The notes beneath the pieces are model-generated. The model did not search any database, had not been told where the DNA came from, and saw nothing but the letters and a program-made list of their open reading frames with translations. The position numbers were made by a program, and so were the translations under genes. From positions 10,968,311 to 11,032,310 of the forward strand of contig CAJINV010000001.1 in the NCBI GenBank assembly GCA_905178155.1: DNA of 64,000 bases, in the 5' to 3' direction. Shown here piece after piece: positions 23,901 through 35,200 of the stretch (position 1 is its first letter; each line of letters opens with the position of its first letter). This stretch comes from Amoebophrya sp. A120 (lineage: Eukaryota; Sar; Dinophyceae; Syndiniales; Amoebophryaceae).

Positions 23901-25360
23901 GGACGAGCTGACCGATATCGTGGTGATGTCGTCCGTGAGTCAGGAGGCGCTGGAGCACGCGTTAGGATCCGTCCAGAACATTTGGCTCGTGGCGGAAGGC
24001 GGCGTGAAATGGCGGCCAGCCAGAACGCGAAAGTGGTGCTCGCTCGTGGATGAAATCAATACAGAGTGGCTCTCCCCAGTAGAAGAAATCATCGAATACT
24101 TTGCCGACCGAACGCCCGGGAGCTGTGTCCACAAAACCGCCTGCTCCATATCTTGGTAAAGAGATAAGTAGTAGAACCGCCTTTTTTCTCCTCCATAGAA
24201 GCGCCTGCGTCCGCCTTGCGATTCTCCAATGAATATGAAAATAATGAGGTCCACCGAACCCGTAGTGCTAGTGGCACCGTGTGCTTTGCTTCGCAATAAA
24301 TGAAAATTACATCATAATAGTGAGTGAACAAGGAAGTAGCACTACACAAAGTTTCATTTTCAGGTCTCTGGCAGCCCCTGGCGGCCAGGGTTTGCAGATG
24401 GAAAAGTCAGGCGGTGTGAACCACGGGACCATTCAGAGCAAGGACTTGTTGATTCACTTGTGGGCAGGGCCTCTGCTTTCCACACCCGCTGAGGTGCTCG
24501 TCGGGTCGAACTCCGTGGAGGTTCGCTACGCCGACGTGTCCCGCAGTCAGCTCCTGCAGCGACTGTACCAGTGCGATCCCGCGGAATCACAGACGAATGC
24601 GAATTCTCCGCGGGAGCACCGAGCGGGGAGTGACGAACAGGATATGGAGGTGGAAATGGGCCAGGTGTTCAGCCCGAGGAGCGTCACTGCAGTCGGTGTA
24701 GTGTCGTCGCTGAAGATACCATCCGAGCAGGAACACCACGACGAAGAGTTTGATGGTTCCGACAAAGTCGCGCGAATAAATCTCGAAAGCGAGCAGGGGC
24801 CTGGCACGGAAGTAGCCGATGAGCTCGGGGGAGAAGATGCGGCAAATAAAGCTTCCCTCACGGAAGACGATGAGTTGCTCGAGCAGGCGAAGAGTCTTAA
24901 GATTTTGCGGGCGGGAGAAGCGCACTCCTTTGTGTTTGTCGCTGGCGATTTTCTGAGCAGAGACGAGGACGTTTTTCAGACGATTCGCCGTCTAACTGAC
25001 CCGAGCCAGAAAGAAGCGAACGAGGCAACCAAGGACCCGTCAAAGAACACCGAGCCAGTGCATGAAGACAACGCGGGTGAAGTAGCGGAAGATCAGGACG
25101 AAGCAAGCGCTTCGGGTCAGCCACAGTTAGCCGACCCAGTGGCCGCTGCGCATTGGGGACCGGACAAAGTTGGCGGCGACGAAAGCACACTCGACGATGA
25201 CATGATGCTGCCGCCACTGGATGGAGAGCCTGAGGATTACTACTTCTGTGGCTGCACGGTGGGCGAAAAGCCTTCGCGTGCCATGTTCCACCTGACGGAT
25301 TCTGATGATGTCGGCTTTCTGCTGGCGAAATTCGCCTACCATACTACGAGAAGTGTGTGA
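17923..25360 (+). CDS. Trehalose-6-phosphate synthase/phosphatase fusion with degenerate active sites
   Basis: Six exons (17923-19054, 19220-22201, 22469-22496, 22737-23561, 23784-24155, 24364-25360) join in phase into 2,111 residues. The first 860 residues are Ser/Pro/Gly-rich and disordered. A GT20 synthase domain runs from about 868 to 1600: SVFVSKFLPIEVYY, VWVHDYPLMMLP, VGFFLHSVFPSSEIYRIFP, AAIPLGVD, GVDLLQEKKGIPHK, PLRDN with Glu, and LILSEFTGSVQSL. A HAD phosphatase domain follows from about 1656: KLIVLGFSGTL, AGDFLSRDEDVF (1974) and TVGEKPSRAMFHL (2077). In the synthase the loop normally reading DRLDYxKG is DLLQEKKG, so the phosphate-binding Arg is lost while Lys remains; HDYHL has become HDYPL. 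In the phosphatase the nucleophile motif DxDGT is FSGT. The protein is probably regulatory rather than catalytic, like plant class II proteins. Introns 2 and 3 are introners. Confidence 0.88.
22202..22463. mobile_element. Introner element, family A, in the trehalose synthase gene
   Basis: The 262-bp insert has 31-bp terminal inverted repeats (22202-22232 and 22433-22463) with one mismatch, nearly the same as in the element at 16060. Perfect 5-bp duplications CAAGT lie at 22197-22201 and 22464-22468. Excision with one duplication joins GIPHK to FLAYNKLL, matching the GT20 family without a gap. A GT-AG alternative (22211 to 22467) is also in frame but inserts extra residues. Confidence 0.9.
22497..22731. 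mobile_element. Introner element, family B, in the trehalose synthase gene
   Basis: The 235-bp insert has 32-bp terminal inverted repeats (22497-22528 and 22700-22731; 29 of 32 match), tips TATGGC and GCCATA, and perfect 5-bp duplications CGCGA (22492-22496 and 22732-22736). Excision with one duplication gives LLRDHPAEW, as expected in GT20 proteins. The arm contains an internal direct repeat (CTCAACTGTTACA twice). No shift of the boundary within the duplication yields GT-AG. Confidence 0.9.
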
Positions 25361-26550
25361 GCGTCAGTACTCTGAAGCTAAGTACCATCAACGTAAAAAA
25401 TGAAGACGAAGGCACGACAAAGCAGAAAAATTCGCACGTAAGAACGACTGTCATCATCATGGTGTTCCGCTCTTGAGAAAGGCCGGTAGATAGAAGTCAC
25501 TCTGTTCTGCTCCCTATAATACGCCTACGCCGATACTCATTTTCATGGCACCGGTTGTGGGATAGAAGGGCTGGTATTTGCGGAGGCGAAGCTAGCCGCA
25601 TACCAAAAGTTGAAACAGCCTCCAGCGCAAAAGCCCAGGAAGGTGGACAAGAACGGCCGGAGCCAGTTGATGACGATCGTGGCCACCGACCTCGCAGGCG
25701 TCGAGCTTTTGAGGGGGGCGGCAGCGCTCGCGAGCGCCCGGCCGCCCAAGACGGGGGGCCGGTGCTGGCCTTACCAACTTGCGACAGCACGGCGTCGCCC
25801 CTGGGGACACACCCACCGAGGGAAGGGACGCGCGGCCGTCCTTGCCGATATACGAGCCGGGGGCCGTACCTCCTGAGCTTTCCGAAGCGGCCCCGAAGGC
25901 CGGCGGGCGCCCCTCCGTTTGCATGGCGCCGGCGCTTTCGCCGGCGCTTGGAGCTTCCTCGGGGAGCTCTGTGTCGTGCCCCAGCTTCTGGGGGCGCTGC
26001 AGTTTGTGGGGCGTCGGCCGTTTCTGGGGACGGGCCAGCCCGCGCGCCCGTGCCCTCGCTTGATAGGTGGTCGGCGGGCGCCGCCCAGCCTACGCCCCTT
26101 GCGCGCCATTTGCCGGCGCTTTCGTTGTGGGCCGCGCCCTTGCTTCGAGAAAGATCGGCAGGGCCCGGCTTCGCCGTGCCCCCGCGACGGGATGCGGTGC
26201 GCTCTAGCTGGCGGCGCCGCCGCTGGTCTCTGCTCTTACAGCGGATCGGAGCCCACCGGGGCGGGGCGCTGCCAGCTAGCTCCCCCGCCCCCGGCCCCGC
26301 GTGCTCCCGCGATCGCGATGGCCCGGGCCCCTTCTGCGTTGGCCTTCGCCCGCTACGACGCGGCGGCCCTCGTGGAGTATGTGCTAGATGCGGCAACGGT
26401 AGGTGGGGGCAAAGCGAAGAAGCAGCCGTGGGAGCGCCTTGGCAACGGCCCGGCTTTATTTAAGCGGGCCCGCCTTGCCCAGTCTGCGGGCCGGGCGGGC
26501 CGCGGGGCGTCAGTTAGAGGGTAGCAGGGCCATTTCCTTTGCTAAAAAGT

Positions 26551-27922
26551 GGCTAAATTTTTCGGGATTTTTTCGAAGCGCGTCGACCGAGGCTCTGCAT
26601 TAGCCTGACCGGCGGAGCCCCGCCCTCGCAAGTGGTGCGCCGCTTCCTTTGTCTGGCCCGCCTCGCTTTGTTTTGCTTCTTTGTTTCGGTGGGCCATAGG
26701 GGCGGCGGGTTCGCTGTGTTGTCTGTTGCCGCCGGGTGTTTTGTATTTGCTAGCGGGCTATGTTTTGCAGTTTAGATGTTTGCCCCGCTTTCTCTTGGGG
26801 TGCGGAGCCTTACAATTTTGGCCCATTTCCGTTTGGCGGTGCGCCGGGTATTTTGCGTCGCGCAAAGCACCCGGCATATCGGGCATGTGTTTGCAGGTGC
26901 TGAGCGCAACCTCTGGTCGGGCGTGTTTGGGTTTGTTTGTGTTGTCATCTCGAAAAGCCGCGGCGGGCGGTTTTTGTGGTGGTGCTCTGTGTCGCGCCGT
27001 GTGGCGTGTTATTTCTCTTCTTCAGGCGAAGACGGCCGCCGCCCCTTTTTTTTCCTTTGTGTTCGGCTTTGGAATTTTAGAAACCAAGACGCCCGGGTCC
27101 TTTCAAATTTGCGGAAATCAGTGTCCTCTCCTCGGCTAAATTTTCGGCTAAATCGGCTGACTTTTTTTTCCTTCCCGAATTCCCTGTGGTTCCGCATTTT
27201 GCCGCCGGCTAAATTCGGCATCGCCGGGATTTCCGGAGTGAATCCCGGAAAATTTAGCCAAGATTTAGCCGACCGATTTAGCCGCATAGATTTAGCCGAC
27301 CGATTTAGCCGACCGATTTAGCCGCATAGATTTAGCCGACCGATTTAGCCGGCCGATTTAGCCGGCCGATTTAGCCGACCGATTTAGCCGGCCGATTTAG
27401 CCGACCGATTTAGCCGACCGATTTAGCCGACCGATTTAGCCGGCCGATTTAGCCGGCCGATTTAGCCGACCGATTTAGCCGGCCGATTTAGCCGGCCGAT
27501 TTAGCCGGCCGATTTAGCCGACCGATTTAGCCGGGATTTAGCCGACCGATTTAGCCGATCGCGGAAGTGTAGCAGGGAGATGCAGAAACCCGCTGCGGAT
27601 GGGATGTGGGCCAGCCCATAGATATCCGGGACCCGCGCAGACTTTCGCCGGCCCCGGCTTCCGTTGGTTTGGGTTTGTTTATCTTGGGCCCGAAGGTTTC
27701 CTTCTTCCGGTATTTCCATTCATATTTCCCATTGGGCGTGGGGTTTCGCATGGTTCCGCGCGTGGTCCATCCGGGCCGCCACGCAACAATCGCAGGAAGC
27801 CCCTTGGGGTTTTTGTTTTCTTCTACCCGCGCCGCGCTGGCTTTCTCTTTTCCTCCGGCGGCAGCGCCGTCGGGGCCGCTTCTGCTTGCCCGGACTTTTA
27901 AAAAATCCCGAAAAAATTAGCC
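26551..27922. repeat. Inverted repeat bracketing a satellite segment
   Basis: The 23-bp arms at 26551-26573 and 27900-27922 are reverse complements with one mismatch (core TTTTTCGGGATTTTTT). A related direct copy (ATCCCGGAAAATTTAGCC) lies at 27243-27259, next to the tandem array. The arrangement resembles a non-autonomous element or a composite satellite, but no target duplication was found. Confidence 0.6.
27252..27559. repeat. Tandem 13-bp satellite
   Basis: About 24 copies of a unit GATTTAGCCGRCC, with R alternating between A and G, plus two 14-bp variants ending GCATA and one shortened unit. It is not a multiple of a plausible coding repeat, since stops occur, and it does not match the TTTAGGG telomere repeat. 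Confidence 0.9.
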
Positions 27923-28637
27923 AAAAAATAGCGCGCGAAGTCGCCCCAAACCCTCCAACTGAGGGGCGCAGTGGCGGCCCTTGGCGGCGGCCCCGTGCGC
28001 CATGGCAAGCGCCCGCGGCGCCTTGCGCAGTAAAATAAGCGCGTGCCGTGCGGAGGAAGGCGCGGGCGCGGCCTTTGTTGCAGCCTGTCCGTGCGCCCTC
28101 CCGCACGCGGCGCAGGCAAGGGCGCCGCCAGTGTCTTGTGCCGGCCCGCCGCGCCACGCACGTCTTTCTTAGCAAAAGAGGCGCGGCCGCACTTGCCAAT
28201 TGGCGGCGCGGCCGAGCCGGCGCAGTAGTTGGCGGAAATGATAGGCCAGAGGGCGTGGTCGTGGCGGCTGGAATGCCTGCCTACGCAGCCCGGTTAATTT
28301 GCATGCGCCTGGCGGGGCATTTACTGCCTTCGGAGCCATGTCGTATTGTGCAAACAAGTAAAAGTATGCCGCCTGTATTTTTGCGAAAGCTAGCAAAGAG
28401 CACACGCCGGATGCAATAGACGGCCGGCCGGCCACTTGTTTCGTCCTAAGGGGAGATCGGAATGAAGTGCGCCCCTTTGCCATTTGGGTGCCGTTCGTGG
28501 CATGTCCCTCGCCCGAGTGTTCTTTCTGTAGCAAGTTCTTCTCCGGTCTTCCCCCCCTCTCATTTTCTCGTTTGAAGCCATGCAAAACCAAAAACTCTTT
28601 CTTGGGCGAAGTTCCTTTCGAAAGTAATACTTACAAG

Positions 28638-29478
28638 ATGGGGGCTTTCCGACGTGCCGTTTTTTTCTTGCCAGTTGTGGCGCTGGCCGCTGCAAGCAAC
28701 CCGAGCGCGGAAGAGCACTCTCTTCCTGTGACCAGTGCCGCACCTACGTATTTCGGCACCGGCCCCATCACCGATGCGGCCACTGAAGGCAACAATTTTC
28801 TGAACTGGAAGCGAGACACCTCTTTCGAGTCCGTGACAACCATGGCTTCCGAGCGAGATTCACTACTCCCGGGAACGCACGGAAGTTCCGGGGATCTTGT
28901 CCTTGGCCTAAACAAGTCGGGATCTTCTGTGTCGGTTGTGCGCCGTGGAATGGGTTCGGCCGACAAACCGAAACCGTCCGGGATGCTCTTGCCCATGCGT
29001 ACGCCGTCCATCACCTCCTCCTGCTCCACAGCATGCAGCAAAGACGTGCCTGAATGGGAGTCGGTTTCTTCGAATGAGCTGATGAAGCAGGTAGCGGCCA
29101 CAGATTGTTTTGCATTACAGTTAGATGATCAGCAGGTACCAGGGCGGAAAAAAAAATGTAAAAAGTTAGGACCCGTGAACGCGTTTCAGTTGTGTTTTTC
29201 CCTTAGATTTACATTTACTTTGAATTCGATTCGATGCGGGTGCCTGTTTCTCCCATCAGGTTTCTCACGCGGCCACCGCACGGCCGACCAAATTAGCTGT
29301 GCCGCCGCTCCGGAAAAGGTCTCAGAGCTACCTGGCCATCGTCCGGCCGCGCAGCCTGGAAGCGACTCCAGACTCCCCGGAAATCGAGGAGACGAAGGAA
29401 AGTCGCCAGGTGTTCTCCCTGGCGTCTCCGACTTCCACATTGGCGTGGGAAGGCCGTTCGTACGCGAAGGAGTATTGA
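28638..29478 (+). CDS. Secreted or lumenal protein, unknown function
   Basis: Exons 28638-29135 and 29260-29478 join in phase 0 by GT-AG and encode 238 residues. Residues 1-20 form a typical signal peptide (MGAFRRAVFFLPVVALAAAS) with a small-residue cleavage site near Ala-Ser. The mature part is Ser/Thr-rich with one Cys pair region (SSCSTACSK) and a basic patch in exon 2 (LRKRSQSYLAIVRPRS). No domain or second membrane helix is visible. It is the first gene after the G+C-rich island. Confidence 0.65.
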
Positions 29479-29661
29479 CTCGTTTTCCTATGTATCGTTA
29501 TTTCCCATTGCTCTTGCACGGTATGTCTATGTGTACGTCTACTAGGTCTACTCTGCGACTTGTTGCTAGGTCCGCGTTGATGCAGATGAATCTAGGCACT
29601 GGAGGCACCAAGCGCGCATAACAACTGATATAAAGTTTCAATTTTGTTTTGGTATACCAGC

Positions 29662-29844
29662 ATGGCTCTCCCTTCCCATTTCACCAGGCCCGCTTCATCC
29701 TCTTCCCAGACCAATTTGGTGCCCTCGTTGTTCCAAATTGCGCCGGCCAAGCAGCACCACAAAGCGTCTTCATCGAACCAGCTACTGACACCGTCCGCCC
29801 CGCGCAGAATGGGTCACTTTAAGGTTTGGGGTCGTGATGCATAA
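29662..29844 (+). CDS. Possible small ORF or exon
   Basis: A 60-residue Ser-rich frame begins at an ATG just after an acceptor-like ataccag. It could be an exon of the preceding gene's alternative 3' end or a chance frame. No family feature. Confidence 0.25.
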   Translation: MALPSHFTRPASSSSQTNLVPSLFQIAPAKQHHKASSSNQLLTPSAPRRMGHFKVWGRDA

Positions 29845-31114
29845 CTCGTACGTACCAGAACGGGAAATGTGGAAAAATTAAAATGCATCAAGCGCATGCA
29901 TACGTTTACGTATGCGTTGTAAGTTAGTAGTTGTCCTCGTTTCATCTTTGCTCCACTTCATGCAGTAACTAAGTGCTATGCTTTTGTTGATTATTTCAAG
30001 TAGATCATTATCCATGAACATGATGCAACTGCTCATCGCGCGTTGCGGGTGGACGCGACGCTTTCCTTCTGCATGATTATCAGCGTTAACATGGTTTATG
30101 GTTTCGAACGGTGATGGCATTTAAAGGAGCAGCTTATTCTTTTTCAGAACAAGCCCAACAAGAGAAACTCTCCACATCAGCTCCTCTTCTGTATTTGTCA
30201 AAAAACAAAAAGCTCCCGTAGAAAAACTACCGCACGCCGCTTCTGTGAGCTTGATAGATGAAGCCGTCGCTCTGTCGCTAAACCTAAATTTGTGCACCAT
30301 TGAGCGATCTTTATACACCTTGAACGCGAAACCGAAACCAAAAAACTTTCCAAATTTTCTTTTGAGTTTGAATGCGTAAATGTCGAAAGAATGACCCTGC
30401 TTCTGCTTCTGGTAGACAATCTTTTAGAAGGCCAAGCGACACAATTCAATTTTAGAAGGCCAAGCGACACAACCGTATTTGCAATCGACTGCAAGCTGAG
30501 AGAGATGCACTTGCTTATACTTACCAAACGACGCACTGTCTGATCTTGATCTTTGTTTGCTACTGCTACATGTAGGAGCAAGACTTCTCGAATGAACTTC
30601 CTTTGTACTTTTGCCAAGCTTTCAAAATCTATCTGTGAATGAGCTTAGCATTTTTGAGGCGACAAATGTCTGAAGTTTAATCTGCAGCCTCTCTTTCCGT
30701 AACCCCGAAACCCGATGGAAAAGACCTTTCTGCTCTTTCTGTAAGAAATGCTTTGCACAAAAAGATTCCGGACCAGACGTTAGGTTGTTTGACCCTCAAC
30801 TCTCGCAACACAAAAAAGTTTTTCGGCCGCGATAAGAGCCAATCCTTTGTTCATCCCGCTCGAGATTTTTTTTTACGTAGAAATGACCGACCACCCAAAA
30901 ACAGTCACTCCGCTCTCCTCTACGGGTATATATTGACGCACAGAAAATTTAAGTAATCAACTATATTGCAATATCCGGCGGGCGGGAGTGCGTCTTTGAC
31001 CGATCGTCGCGAGGCAGCATCACAACCAAAATGACTTTTGCCTAGCTTGTACTAGCAGTATTAAGTAGGTTGAATGCAGCACGCAAAAAGTAGTACACAT
31101 ACGAAAAGGAATCC
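29845..31114. other. Intergenic, about 1.3 kb
   Basis: AT-rich spacer. It contains the short direct repeat described separately and scattered short frames on both strands without protein-like features. Confidence 0.45.
30422..30472. repeat. 23-bp direct repeat
   Basis: Perfect copies of a 23-bp word (core AGAAGGCCAAGCGACACAA) lie at 30422-30444 and 30450-30472, five bases apart, in intergenic DNA. Confidence 0.85.
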
Positions 31115-31366
31115 ATGTCTTCAGTCGAGAACGCCTCGGTCGAGAAGCCGGGCGGGCGAACCCGACGGCCGCGAGAGGAGGAGGGAGAGGACTCGGACGA
31201 CGCTGCGCGCGGAAAACCCTGCATTTATTGCAGCAAGAATCCCATCGAATTTCGGACCGTTCCCTGCGGTCATGCAGTGTCCTGTCGAAAATGCGCCATG
31301 CGGTTGGCCACTGGGGGAAAATGCAAGAAGTGCGGCGTTCTGTTTGCTTCCTGGGAGCGCTTATGA
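31115..31366 (+). CDS. Small RING-type zinc finger protein
   Basis: A single exon of 83 residues. After an acidic/basic N-terminal tail, residues 36-77 hold a complete IAP-like RING: CIYC, then CGHAVSC, CRKC-type pair (C-R-K-C) and CKKC. The spacing fits a C3HC4 cross-brace that binds two zinc ions and recruits a ubiquitin-conjugating enzyme. With no substrate-binding domain, it may act as an adaptor or as part of a larger ligase. The ATG at 31115 follows an AT-rich leader. Confidence 0.75.
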   Translation: MSSVENASVEKPGGRTRRPREEEGEDSDDAARGKPCIYCSKNPIEFRTVPCGHAVSCRKCAMRLATGGKCKKCGVLFASWERL

Positions 31367-32280
31367 TTGCATCTTATCGGAGACACGTACTACGAGTAAG
31401 TCCCGTTTTATTGCGACGCAGAGTCGAAACATCCAACGTGTAGCTGATATGTCACGTATTATACCGCAGCTCGTGCTCGAGCTCCGCCCACACTATTGCA
31501 AAATCATTTGCTGACACCTGGCTGAAAGAAAGCTTTCGACCCTTGTTGTCATGGACGCAGAAGTATGTTCGTCTCTTCTGAAAAAGAAATATTTGAGTCG
31601 CCATCGCAGAAAAAGTGCTCAAAGAGGTTCGGTTTTCCACCGTCGTTCGTGCGTGCCCACATCTTACGAAGAAAAAAGCGCTGTCGGTTTTAGAGAAAGT
31701 CCAAGTCGTTCAATAAAGCACCAGCAGCGGTGACTTCTGCAAGGACTTCTGTTATCGTAGTTGCAATCACTTACACTTTCGTGCAAACTTGTATTGCTTG
31801 TGATTCTGTAATCTGTTTCAACGTTAGCATCGGTACTATCGTCCACATCCCTGCATCGTCTCGTTCGTACAGCGCCGCACTCTACCAGCGCATGACTCAA
31901 TTCATATCGGTCGACGTCCACGTTACCAGGCGTGTTGTGCCACCGTGCATCTTGATCGTGTGCGTGTCGTCGCTTCGTTATTCTGGCCTACAACTTTGTA
32001 TTCAACTGGAAAATTTTCAATGTCAATAAACCTTTTCCAGCTTTCCTAAGCGAACGACCCAACGTAGACATTTCATTCTCACTGTTTAAACCTTTATTCG
32101 AACAAACCAGTAACACCCGCTCGTACCAACTATTTAAGTTACCCTTTTTCTGGAATCCCCACGAAGATCGTCGAATTGGCTTCTATGGCAAGAAGAACGA
32201 CCTGCAGCTGTCCTATTTCGACGTTTTAGGGACTTGCACTCGTTTTCCCGTCCCAAAACCCGACGGAACCACACAACAAC
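31367..32280. other. Spacer with a possible unassigned exon
   Basis: A frame without ATG is open from about 31957 to the TAA after 32302. From 32041 it follows an acceptor-like ccttttccag and stops at a donor-like ag/gtaaca (32302/32303). Its translation looks protein-like in places (FFWNPHEDRRIGFYGKKND). It could be a 5' exon of the next gene, entering that frame near 32353, or a chance frame. Confidence 0.3.
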
Positions 32281-35200
32281 ATGTTGCGGTCACCAAAAAA
32301 AGGTAACAAGTCCATCATCGGCCGCGACCTGCCACAGGCCCGTGATTCAAGAGAAAACGGAAAGCCGCGGTCCACGGCACCGGATAGGAAAAAGAACGAG
32401 ATGGGTGGAGTCTTCAAGTTTTACACCGAGGAGTATCGCTTCGAACGGGCCACGTCAGGATCAGAAAGATCGGCCGCTGGACCGAATTTTGAGAACGAGG
32501 GCAGCCCAAGCTCTTCGAGCAGATCGAGGCCAATTGAGGAGTCTAGTATTCCGGAAGAGGACCTTAGTAGTGAAGGTGTTGCAGTTGCTCACGATCAACA
32601 TGCGCCCAGCAGTCTCTCCGGATCTGTAGGAAGTTTGGATAGCGCCGGCATTCCAGAACATGATGCCCCCTCAGAGCCAGAAGTTGGCGGCTTTTCCGCA
32701 ACAACACTCTTCTACGAGGAGATGCCTGCGGCGCAGAAGTTACTTAGCCGCTCCGAACTGCAGAAGAAGACGCAGCGCACCCAGGATGCTTCGGAGTCCT
32801 TCGTGCAGTCGCAGCAAGGTTCCACCGCTCCTGCGCCGGCGTTGAAGGCCCCGGCGGTGCCGAAAATTTTGGTCAAGGAAGCGGCGAACTTCGCGCCGAA
32901 AAGCTCAAACAGCGTGAGCGCGCCCGGTCGACCGGGCTTGCTCGCTGCTCCGAAAAATACAACTTCGCTGGGCGCATCGCTGCAATCGCTCCCCCCTAAA
33001 AATAAGCCCAGCAGCAAGTCCCCCGCGAGCGCGGCGTATCAGGCACTCCCAAAGAAAACCGGAACAGCAGCTGGCAACTACGAGGAACCGCGGTCCCGAT
33101 CCGGATCGGCCCCAAAGGCAAAGACGGCGACTTCGTCCTCCGCAAAAACGACTTCCGCGTCTGCCGCGTCGAGAAAGGCCGGGCAGCCCACGACCGCGGG
33201 AAAAGGTACAACGACCACAGCTTCCGCCCCGGCCAGCCGTTCGATCACCGCGCCGCCGCCACCATCTATTCAAGGCGGAGGCAAGGGAACATCAATCAAG
33301 GGCAAGGAAGCAACGCTGTTGGCCGTGACCCAGCGGGACGCCACGACGATACAGCAAACGCAGGTCGACCTCCACCCCGGCCTCGTCGAGCTCAAGGTTG
33401 CGGACGAGGTAGGCGAGGTGCTGGACATCACAGAGGATACGCCGAAGATTATCAACCGCGACACGGGGCGGACGACGGAGAAGATCTTGCGCAGCGACGG
33501 CACCATCATTGAGAAGGAGATGAAGGCGGGGGAGGTGCTAAACCAGGCAGGGCAGAAGGTCGTGATTCCGATTGTGGACACCATGGCGGACATTACGCAG
33601 CAGGTCGGCATTGGCGGCAAGCAGATCATCAAGGTTGCTGACCGCGAGAAGCTCGGCGTCGGCGTGAACGGAAGCACCGTTGTGGCCGTGGATTTGGGCG
33701 GTACCGCGCACGCCGCGGGCATCTACCCCGGCGACGAAATCACGGCGGTGGCGGGGAAGCCCGCGGCCCAGGTTTCGGGCCAGCTGATGTCGGCCCCCGT
33801 GCCGTTCGAGATCGAGATCCAACGCAAGGCCGTGGCGATCACCGTCTTCCCGGAGGACAAGTTCAGCGAGGTCACCTTCAAGAGCGGGGGCGTGGTGTCC
33901 GCGTCGGGGTCCTTTAGCGGTTTGAATCCGGGCGACCAGATCTTCTCGCTGGGCGGCCGCGACGATTTTCCGCGGATGTCCACCAGCGAGCGCAACGCGT
34001 TCGTCGCGGGCGTGATGGCTAAGAAGCAAAACAGTTTCGTCATGTACGTGGTAAAGACGGATGAAAAGCCGGCGCATAAGAACGAATTTGCGAAACCCAT
34101 GCCGATGCCGCAGAGGGATCGCTCGTCGACCGAGGGTCTCTCCGCCCCGCAGCGCCCGGCCGGAATAAAGATGCCGCGTGCCGAGGGGGAGGCGCAACCG
34201 CTGGCGAAGATGAAGGCGGAGGGCGACGCGAATTACGTGCGCAACGTTGACGGCCACTGGAAGGCGCCGTCTGTGGTGGTGATGGAGGGAGGATTGCTCA
34301 AGGAGGCTGACGAAGGTGACGCGGAGATGGTGAAGAAGCTGGAGGCGTTTCGCGAGCGCCAGGACCAGGCGCTGCGCGGCAAGAAGCCGCACGGCGCGGT
34401 CGATCCGCGCACCATGGACCTCCGCGAGCGGCCGGCGGACGAAGACGAGATTTTCAGTCTGATTGACGGCAAAAACCCGTTTGCGAATATGATTCCCGAG
34501 GGTGTGGTAAAGTCCACTTCGTACAAGTTCATGGGGGGCGGCGGGCGCGGGTCCGTGGATCACGATGACCAAGTGTCGAAGAACCTGTTCAATGTGACTT
34601 TGAAGAAAACTCCGCAACGCGAAACTCCGGCCACGCCGGAATCTTCGCCCATGTACAGTTCACCCTTCGGGCCCGGGGCCGACCATTTGCACAAGAAGTT
34701 TTTCGGCGAGGACCGAGGCGAGTTAGACGACTCGGCGCCAGAGCCGGATTCGCCGCCTCGCGCGAGCACGCGTGCGAGCCAGCGCGCGAGCCAGGGCCCG
34801 ACCCAGCAACGCGCGAGTCAGCTGGGTCGTCCATCCCAGCGCGCGAGTCAGCGCGCCAGCCAGCGGGGCGCGGGAGGTGACGCAGGCGACGTCGACCTGG
34901 GTGCGCCGGCAGATTCGGATGAGCCAGTGGGTCAAGACGACGTTCTTGCGCCTGCGGACTCGGATGAGCCGGCGGCGGCCGGGGATGTGGACCCGGATGA
35001 GGAGGTGATCCTCGGCGACCCGGGAAGCAGGGCAGACGTGCTCCTGAATTCCGAGCGCCGAAGTAAGTTTTCTAGTGTGAAGCAGCCGTCTATCCCGTTG
35101 GACGACCGGCCTCCGTCGAAGAAGTCCGGGGCCAGCAACGCCTCTGGCAAGAAATCCGGAACCATGATGGATCAGGAACTCTTTCCGGACATGGGTATGG

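Larger units (their letters stand above)
25361..28637. other. G+C-rich gene-poor island
   Basis: About 3.3 kb differing sharply from its neighbours: strings of C and G, long overlapping open frames in several phases on both strands, and low-complexity Arg/Pro/Ala/Gly translations, all typical of noncoding G+C-rich DNA. From 26551 to 27922 it carries an inverted repeat and the satellite listed below. Edges are soft: composition changes near 25550 and again near 28430. No transposase, reverse transcriptase or RNA gene is recognisable. Confidence 0.6.

Noticed and set aside
25497-26396. 299-codon minus-strand frame in the G+C-rich island
   Set aside because: Arg/Pro/Ala-rich low complexity, overlapped by similar long frames in other phases, as expected from G+C-rich noncoding DNA.
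27252-27559. The 13-bp array as telomere or CRISPR
   Set aside because: Units lack TTTAGGG, and there are no unique spacers between repeats.
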